Below, piece by piece: positions 57,075 to 64,000 of a DNA stretch of 64,000 nucleotides. The position numbers were made by a program, and so were the translations under genes. The DNA is from Entonaema liquescens. Taxonomy: Eukaryota; Ascomycota; Sordariomycetes; Xylariales; Xylariaceae. Where the stretch lies: contig CADCSX010000023.1 of NCBI GenBank assembly GCA_902805475.1, positions 1,550,001 to 1,614,000 on the forward strand. The letters run 5' to 3'. Below the pieces are notes generated by a model. The model did no database searches. It had not been told where the DNA came from and worked only from the letters and a program-made list of their open reading frames with translations. The first letter of the stretch is position 1. Every line of letters starts with the position of its first letter.

Positions 57075-60000
57075 ATGACGACTTCTGGTTCCTCCCCGTT
57101 CAGTGGGACGAACCAGTTCACCTCTGATTCGGGGATGCTACCTCCCTCTTTCGCTACTAGCAATGAGTTTGACTTTTATGAAGATGCTCACTCCTCGGGC
57201 ACGAATTTGTTCGATTTCACAACCGGCGAGTTGCTAGAAACGGGCCTCTATGAAGATTCAAAGGCGTTCTCGTCCGGCCTTGGCCAACCGGACCAGGCCA
57301 ACCCTAACAGGCCTGTATCTCTCTCTTCACACCGCGGCTCCGCGTCTTCTTCCTCCTCCTCCCGGATAAGCGGCAATTCGGGCTCCGCGAAAACGAGCCA
57401 AAGCTCGACGGAGGCCATGATGACAGACGAGCCCTTCACGAGCTGGAACCTTGAACATGAATCTAGGCATATCGACCCGAATTATATGTTTGACACTCTG
57501 GACCCTACTACCATGGACATGTCCCGTGTATTCGACTTTGATAGCGCGTCTAGTAGCCCTAGTCCTGCTGCGAACAGTCTCATTCAGGAATCACCTGTAG
57601 TAGCTAATACTATGTCAAACGCCCCCGCTGCTAAGCGAATCAAAGGTCATCACAAGACACAATCGGTCCGTTCCGTCCTTACCTACGTACGTTAACCCCT
57701 CGCGCTAACTAGTGTACAGCAACATTCTATAACAAAGTCGATGAACGGGTTAAAAACGAGTGGCTCTAGAGAAGGCTCACCCATAGCGAATATGATGCTT
57801 ACTCAGGAGTCATCTCCGGGATCGATGCTTAACAACTCATCCCCCTCTGATAAATTCACAAGCCATCCTGGTGCTATGTCAAATCAGCAGAAGCTCTTGA
57901 CGTCATGGTCGCCTGTAGCAAACATACAGGCGAACGGCATAGCTCCCCAGTCCCCCTTTAGACGGGAACAGACAAATATACCGGCTAATAACATTTTACC
58001 TTATACGCCTCAAACGGGTTTGGCACAGATCCCTCGACCAAGGCTGGTGATTCATCCTACGCCGCTCAAGTCTCGAGTCGAGACCCAGATCCCGATTAAG
58101 CTTACTATTCACTCGCTCCCTCCCGGCATCAAGAGGCTTCACTTGCCAACTCACACAATTTCAAAACCAAAGTTGCTAGCAAAGCCTGGGGCGACGCGGT
58201 CTCCTGATATGCTTGAGCTCTATACAATGCTGGTCTGTACCAGCGCCATGCAAGACCCGGTGAAATTGCGTCGTGCTTTTAGCCGAGCTGCAGTAGCCGG
58301 ACATGATTTCACAAACGTGAAGAGGCCAGAAGATGGGGGTGACGACGATGAGAATAAGCCTCAGAACGGAGGCGAAGTGCGAATATGTGCTGGTTGTATA
58401 ACTCGAGAACGGAAACGTGCCAGTCGTAAGAAGCATAAAAAGCCCGAGGAAGATGAGCTATGGAATCGATACGAGCATCAACGAGTCATCGTTTTCAATA
58501 CACAGGAGATTAAAGACTGGCAAGCAGTCACTCCTCATATGGTTGACCCCACGGGAGCTGGGCTGCCTGACCTCTCGGTTCCTGATGGTACGGTCCAAGT
58601 AGATGCGCCGATGCGCATTGCTTGTTACTGCCGCCATCACGGAGAGAAGATGGGATTCCAAGTTATTTTTACCGTAAAAGATTACAAGGACAATGTTATC
58701 GCCCAACAGATTTCATCCTCGATCATGATAACGGATGATCACAAGACACACCTTCCAGCAGCAGCGGCCACCCAGAACCCTGTTCTAGACCAAACATCAC
58801 TTCCTGTGGCGATGGACGTTAACCACATGGAACCCTCGGCACAGACGTTTCGCATGTCGCCACAAATCACTGAGCTGCAGGGATTATCGCAGACCACCTC
58901 GTTTCCTCAGGGTAACAATTCCCAGCCTGCACCGGTTACAGCATCCCGTGTCATGTCCAGGCAGGCTTCTCCCACTAGTCCCTCTGGCCCTACATCTAGG
59001 AAGAGGAAAGCAAGCGGGTCGGTAAAGCTTCCCACTGGCTTGGCTATGACCAGACTCGAGACGGGGCAATCGCCACCGACAATGCCTTTAGGAGCTCAGA
59101 ACGAATCAGCCATTACTTCCGCGGCTGCGTCACCATTTTCACCAAATATGGGTGGTTTTCCAATGTCGGCAGAATCTATGTTCCATGGGCAGCAGACAAA
59201 CCTCAATAATATAGGGCAACAATATCCATCTTCGGTAGGACCACCTACACCCAATAGCAATAGCGCTGAGACTAGCTTTCCACAAGGAAGCAGAAACATG
59301 AGTATTGATAATGTACCGGTATCTCAAATGTTTTCCGCGCCGTCCTCAACTCATCCCAGCCGTGCGCCTAGCCCAAGCCGAATGAGAAATGACATGCAAA
59401 TTATGGCTCATGGCTCCCTCAATCAGAGTATGTATAATGCGCCTGCGGTCGTGAACGCGAGTAGGGCACAACCGATGATCTACAAGATTATCCCTAGCGA
59501 AGGTCCAAAATCCGGAGGTGTCGAGGTTACTATCCTAGGGAGTGGCTTCACAAATGGCGGCCTTGAGGTCATGTTCGGAGAACAGAGGGCAGCTACTACA
59601 ACCTACTGGGGCGAGACCTCCTTGGTTTGTCTTTTGCCGCCGTCTCATACCGCCGGGATCGTCCCGGTTTCGATACGACAACCGGGCGTTGCTCCCTTGC
59701 ATTCATTAAACAGCAACCAACAGCCCCTGTTTAGATATGTCGACGATGATGAACATCGCCTAATACGTACGGCACTCACCGTACTGGGAAATAAGCTCGG
59801 GAACAAGATGACAGATGTTGCGGACATCGCGCGAAATATCATCTACGGACCCGCAAATGGCGGTTCCTGGGGTCCTTCCCCGGGGGCTGGTGGTGGCCAA
59901 ACGCCCAACACCAGCTTCAACAACTTAGAACAGGATCTTTCAGAGTCCGTAGAGAAGGGACTTCTTCGCATCTTGGAGTTGATTGATCTGGATGATAGCG

Positions 60001-61381
60001 CAAACAAGGCGAAGATCAACCTGCGAAGGGCAAGCGGGCAGACTATGCTTCACTTAGCCTGTTCTATTGGCCTCCAGCGCTTTGTGGCTGGACTACTATC
60101 ACGCGGTGCTAATGTAGGCGTGCGTGATAAGGGAGGCTTCACACCGTTACACTTGGCGGCGATGAATGGGCACCAAGAAATCGTCCGGCGTCTCATAATG
60201 AGGGGCGCTGATCCGAATATGCGAAGTCTCTCTGGTCTTACACCAGCTGACGTTACCCGATCCGGCGACGTGCTTAGAGTCCTCCGGCAGATCGAGAACC
60301 ATTCTAGATCCCGAAGCAACGGCTCTCTGCATAGCAGGGCTAATAGTACCAGCTCCCTCAGATCATTATGGGACCCGACCTCAATGACTTCAGCACATCG
60401 CGAAGAATTCATGTCAGAGAGCCAAAGCTCTTCGGAAGACAGCAGTGACGATGATGACGATTCGTCTGTGCAAAGCGACGATAACCAAGAGAACGGCGAT
60501 TGGCAAAACATGAGACGGCAAAGCTTCCCGCACTATGCTCCACCGCGTGAGTCTGTCGGCACGGATGCTCCTCCTGCAACGACAACTGCGGCAATGACAG
60601 CTCTCCGGGAACAATTTACCGCACAGTTCCAGCAGTTGCAGCATTCCATGACTATGCACTTTCAAAATCTACCGCACATGCAAATGCCGCAAATGCCTGC
60701 CCTCCCACCTATGCCCGTGCTTCCAGATTATCAAGCTTATTTTTACACGGCTCCCGTAATGCAACGAATCAGCTCTCTCGTCCCGAACATCCGGAGCCAG
60801 CGTTCCGAGTCCGGGGATGATGAACCGCCACGAGATGCCGATAATAAATGGTGGGATCTCTCTAGGTTTGGTGCCAAGGAGAGCCCTCCGCCAGCATATA
60901 ACACCATCTTCCCGCAGAGTGATGTTGATGTCAAGCAAACTACGGCTGCCATCGCTGCAGCTGACGCTATAGCTGACGAGAAATGTGCCACTCTTTACGA
61001 CCAAGCGGCGTCGGAATCATCACAGACGCAAGAAGTTCCCGCGCTTCTTGAGATTGGACACAAGCACAGCATCACCAAAGAGCAACAGGAACACCTACAG
61101 CGAGCGCACGCTCAGAGGCTCAAGACTGGAAGCAGTGACAAGATGCTCTGGTTCGTCTGGGTAAGTTTATATAACACTATGTGTCTTCGGGCCAGAATAC
61201 CATTGCTAACAGATGTTTATAGATTCCGATTCTAATCTTCATCCTTGGTGCTATGCTCGTCAGCGTCGCCCCCTCGCTGGTATCCTACGGTACCGCATTC
61301 ATCAACACCTCCACTGCCTTCTTTGCCAACCCACGTGAGTTTGCGCAAAGCCTTACCTTTAACATGGTCGGCGTCCCTTGA
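57075..61381 (+). CDS. mga2: Mga2/Spt23-type membrane-anchored transcription factor
   Basis: Three exons (57075-57665, 57720-61160, 61223-61381) give 1396 residues. After a Ser-rich acidic N-terminus (residues 1-200) there is a conserved block at about 290-540 (RLVIHPTPLKSRVETQIPIK, CAGCITRERKRASRKKHKK, YCRHHGEKMGFQVIF). An IPT/TIG domain lies at about 780-850 (PSEGPKSGGVEVTILGSGF), and two ankyrin repeats at about 968-1030 (GQTMLHLACSIG, GFTPLHLAAMNGHQEIVRRL, RGADPNMR). A single hydrophobic segment lies near 1346-1370 (LIFILGAMLVSVAPSLVSYG). This matches yeast Mga2/Spt23: dormant in the ER membrane, released by Rsp5/proteasome processing, then activating the OLE1 fatty-acid desaturase. The first intron (57666-57719) has a weak GTCCGT donor, and the last exon could continue past a GTGAGT at 61335, so both ends need checking. 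Confidence 0.85.
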
Positions 61382-63082
61382 TTCGATTTCATTTCTTGAG
61401 GTTGATATATCTTTTTCTTCACTTCTTCAACTTGTGTAAATACCCTTGTATAGCCTTGCTACTTAGAGTTGGATGCCTACATTGTGCCTCAGTCGAGCAC
61501 GATTGCGGAACAGGGGAGATAAAACCGGGGGCTCCGTATTTTTGTTTGAGCAAGGCGTTCTAGATTCGTTTTATTTGTGCTGGGTTTGAATGGAAGTGGC
61601 CCTCCTAGGGATTGTTGGGCAAACTCAAGGACACCATGTGACGGTTCGGTTGGGAAGGCATCCTCGAATGGTTTAGAGAGGATGAATGGGTAGGGTTAGC
61701 TGAATATAATTAATCCAGCGGTTCAAAAATAACGGCAGCATTCACGCTCCAACTCGGTCTATTAATCTAGGTACTAACTACATGCCTACATACACTTGAA
61801 TACTGGTCTCGAAACAAGTAAACCTAGTATATTCTCATGATACCTAGGTAGTATCACTATTGTCAAAATAATGCATAATCCAAAAGGAGTAAGTACACAA
61901 GTGTATAAGAGCCTTGCCATATGTTCTTCATTATCTACCTAGATTTTACATTGCATTTCGGTTATCTTGGTCTTTGAAAGAGGTTATCTAGACGTCATTT
62001 GGGGCACTATACAGAAAGCAGTCAGAAGCTAGGTGGATAGACACGTAAGCAACCAGGTAATATCCACTTCGTTTATCATGTTAAGATATGTAAGATTTGT
62101 CACCGGGACTTCCGTCTCGCTCCGGGGGTTTTCAATGTATTCCCGAGGAAACTTAGCGGGCTTGGTTCGATGAGAAGGAATTGTGTATAAGACATGTATG
62201 CGTATCCGTTATGGTATGGGAAATGGATACATGATTAGGATAGGACTTGCATGCGTACGCAGCAATAGATACACGTAGGGCTCATGGCGTAAGCTCGGAC
62301 TGGAACTGGGACTTGGGACTTGAACTGGCGTTCGGCCGATGACTCGGGTAAGCAAGCAGACGAAATATGGGGGTACTGTGCCGCGCAGTAGCATGGGTGT
62401 AGATTGTCAACTCCGAAGGATTGGGGAGCAGCGAAGGATTTTTATATAGGTAGGTGAGGTAATACCACGCGGATAGTCCCGGTAAGGTTGGTATTAGATA
62501 AGCACTCGGTTACCGACGAGAAGAATGTTCTTTTTTTTTTTTTTCATTTTGTTCCCGGGCGGAATAACAGAACGGGGATTATGGAAGGGCAAGGTTCATT
62601 TTTGCATGGCCCGGATGCCGTGCTTTGGGGAAGACCCGGGCCCGATTGCGCTAGTGAGATGAAGATGATTACATTATAGGTAAGTAAGCAAGTAAGTAAG
62701 GTAAGTGAATAAGGTAAAGATAGGTCTTCCTTGAAAAGGAACCCTTATCATGCATAGGTATGTATTATAGGTCCTTGCATGGCGGCGGCGAAATATCCTA
62801 GAAGCATTTCCTAGACTAATGCCGTATCCTAGCTGTTCCTTCGCCCTATACAAGGGACGGCCCGTAAGTGTCAGTAAAAGCCAATAAGCTAAATGCCATT
62901 ATTAGCGTAGAGAGGACTTCTGGGTTTGCCTAAACACTTGCGGTTAACATCGTGATGCCATCTTGCCCTAGGCAAGTAAGCCGGCGTAATAGGTTGTTCC
63001 TCCTTACGTCCCCACCGCTTATCTTTATACAAATGTAGGTTAGGTAGGTTAGTAAGTATGCCATGCAAGCAGATAGCCTCAC
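61382..63082. other. Intergenic region, no gene seen
   Basis: It holds the Mga2-type gene trailer or a final intron, and convergent 3' DNA of the regulator gene to the right. TACCTAGGTA lies at 61841-61850. A T14 run is near 62530-62544. Open frames (62209-62679) have no features. Confidence 0.5.
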
Positions 63083-63777
63083 TCAAGGCAGAGTCCTCCC
63101 GAAGAACGTGGGGTCCCTGTCGAGCTGCTCCTCGACCCATACGGGCCAGTCGTTGTAGCACCGATGTTCGGCGTCGACTTGGCGGTTCAGGTACTTGAGC
63201 CAGCGGACCATGCCCAGATTCATACTTCCGTTATCGTCTTTGCCGCTGCTGTTCTTATCCCTGTGCTGCGGCTCGCGCGCACGCAACCTATGCTCGGTCT
63301 CGGTTATCGGAGCCATGATCTGCTTGACCGCAATCCAGTGCGCGGCTAATAGCGTACACGTCTGACTCTCCGGGTCTACGAGCCGCTGGAACTGCGCGTG
63401 CGGCAGTTGGATCCACCACGCGTAGTGCTTGCACAGGAGCTCGTACGCACCGAAAGCCGACTCCGGTAGTGCTGAGGCCATGTCCAGAAGTAGACGATAG
63501 TACTCAGCTTCGACCTCGTACTGGCATCGGGGTTCTAATCCCTGGATGCTAGCTATAGCCATATCGGCCCAATCCCGGCGGATAGGGGCAAGCGCCTCCA
63601 TGAAAGGGCGAAGAAGCGTGGCGGACTTGTTCTCGTGGAGATTGCGGAAGAGGAATTTGGTGTTGCGCGTCCACATCTGGATCGAGACCAGCACAATACC
63701 GCGGCAAAAGGTCATGAATTCGGCCATCCCATCTTCAAGAACCACGGACTGGAAGGTTAGTGCGAAGCAGGTTGCCA
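63083..63777 (-). CDS. Fungal Zn2Cys6-type transcription factor, 3' exon only
   Basis: The exon encodes 231 residues ending DPTFFGRTLP. The layout, with helices rich in Leu/Ala and segments FALTFQSVVLEDGMAEFMTFCRG, LRPFMEALAPIRRDWADMA and YELLCKHYAWWIQLPH, is that of the C-terminal part of UPC2/ECM22-like and related fungal regulators (the fungal-specific transcription factor region). The zinc cluster itself would be encoded upstream, off the window to the right. The upstream edge is a splice acceptor: CTACTAACC branch, then CAG before TGGCAACC, read on the minus strand at 63778-63800. No ATG in this exon is a likely start. The specific target pathway cannot be judged from this fragment. Confidence 0.55.
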
Positions 63778-64000
63778 CTGATGAGAGGGTTGGTTAGTAG
63801 AAAAATAGTCTATGTCTGCAACTTGTATATAATGATAAAAAGATCCGGGGATAGAGTATTATGATGTGTCCCGGGCCAAGAGAATTCGTGGAGGGAGAAG
63901 CTATCTTATATAACGGTGGAAAGGAGTTAGGGGTATATATCCAACTTGGTCGCCTGAGAAATAGGGGGAGGGGACAAAATAACAAAAGAGGCTTCACGTA
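63778..64000 (-). other. Probable intron or upstream sequence of the regulator gene
   Basis: On the minus strand this has an A+T-rich part, then a branch-site-like CTACTAACC and CAG acceptor leading into the exon at 63777. The preceding exon is not identified within the window. Confidence 0.45.

Noticed and set aside
60050..60511. 153-codon minus-strand frame
   Set aside because: It mirrors the ankyrin and acidic parts of the Mga2-type gene.

Overview
This window is nuclear DNA of a filamentous ascomycete (Pezizomycotina; Sordariomycetes is my guess, not a proof). The evidence is short 50-70 bp introns with GTRNGT donors and CTAAC-type branch points, a velvet regulator (VeA), an opsin-related HSP30-type protein, a UPC2/Zn2Cys6-type regulator fragment, and DNA that looks processed by repeat-induced point mutation (RIP). 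Genes sit on both strands, without operons, in about 40-45% of the sequence.

Layout. 1-556: 3' end of an amidohydrolase-like gene with a frameshift. 1940-6548: a membrane-anchored type-B carboxylesterase split by a 2.26 kb pogo/Fot1-type transposon with a TA target duplication. 7986-11692 (minus strand): three housekeeping genes: Chz1 (H2A.Z chaperone), EMC10 (ER membrane complex) and a PHO80-type cyclin. 13332-16441: GID5/Vid28 (ARMC8), an armadillo subunit of the GID ubiquitin ligase. 19592-20581: an opsin-related HSP30 protein without the retinal lysine. 22063-23360: tRNA-Phe(GAA) and tRNA-Leu(CAA), both with introns. 24440-24787: a small signal-peptide plus membrane-segment protein. 24788-31951: a long gene-poor stretch ending in a 2.4 kb block that is almost pure A+T. 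32733-34493: veA. 35823-37349: a disordered protein I do not recognise. 38870-41685 (minus): 6-phosphofructo-2-kinase/fructose-2,6-bisphosphatase. 44886-45160: a small inverted-repeat element. 46230-47787: Tad3, the non-catalytic half of the tRNA A34 deaminase. 48799-49904: RNase H1. 51201-53467: an Nha1-type Na+/H+ antiporter with two apparent frameshifts. 57075-61381: an Mga2/Spt23-type membrane-anchored transcription factor. 63083-64000 (minus): 3' part of a fungal transcription factor.

The genes do not form one pathway or a secondary-metabolite cluster. They are conserved core functions (chromatin, ER insertion, phosphate and sugar signalling, tRNA editing, ion balance, membrane-lipid sensing), interrupted by transposon and AT-rich material. 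The most informative signals are the exact transposon insertion in the esterase, the AT block whose few remaining cytosines are nearly all in CpG, the palindromes and 10-bp direct repeat at its edges, and a 30-residue cysteine-rich reading frame just upstream of the PHO80-type cyclin. I found no CRISPR, rRNA, or convincing new multi-gene system. Exon joins were deduced by eye from splice signals and family conservation.
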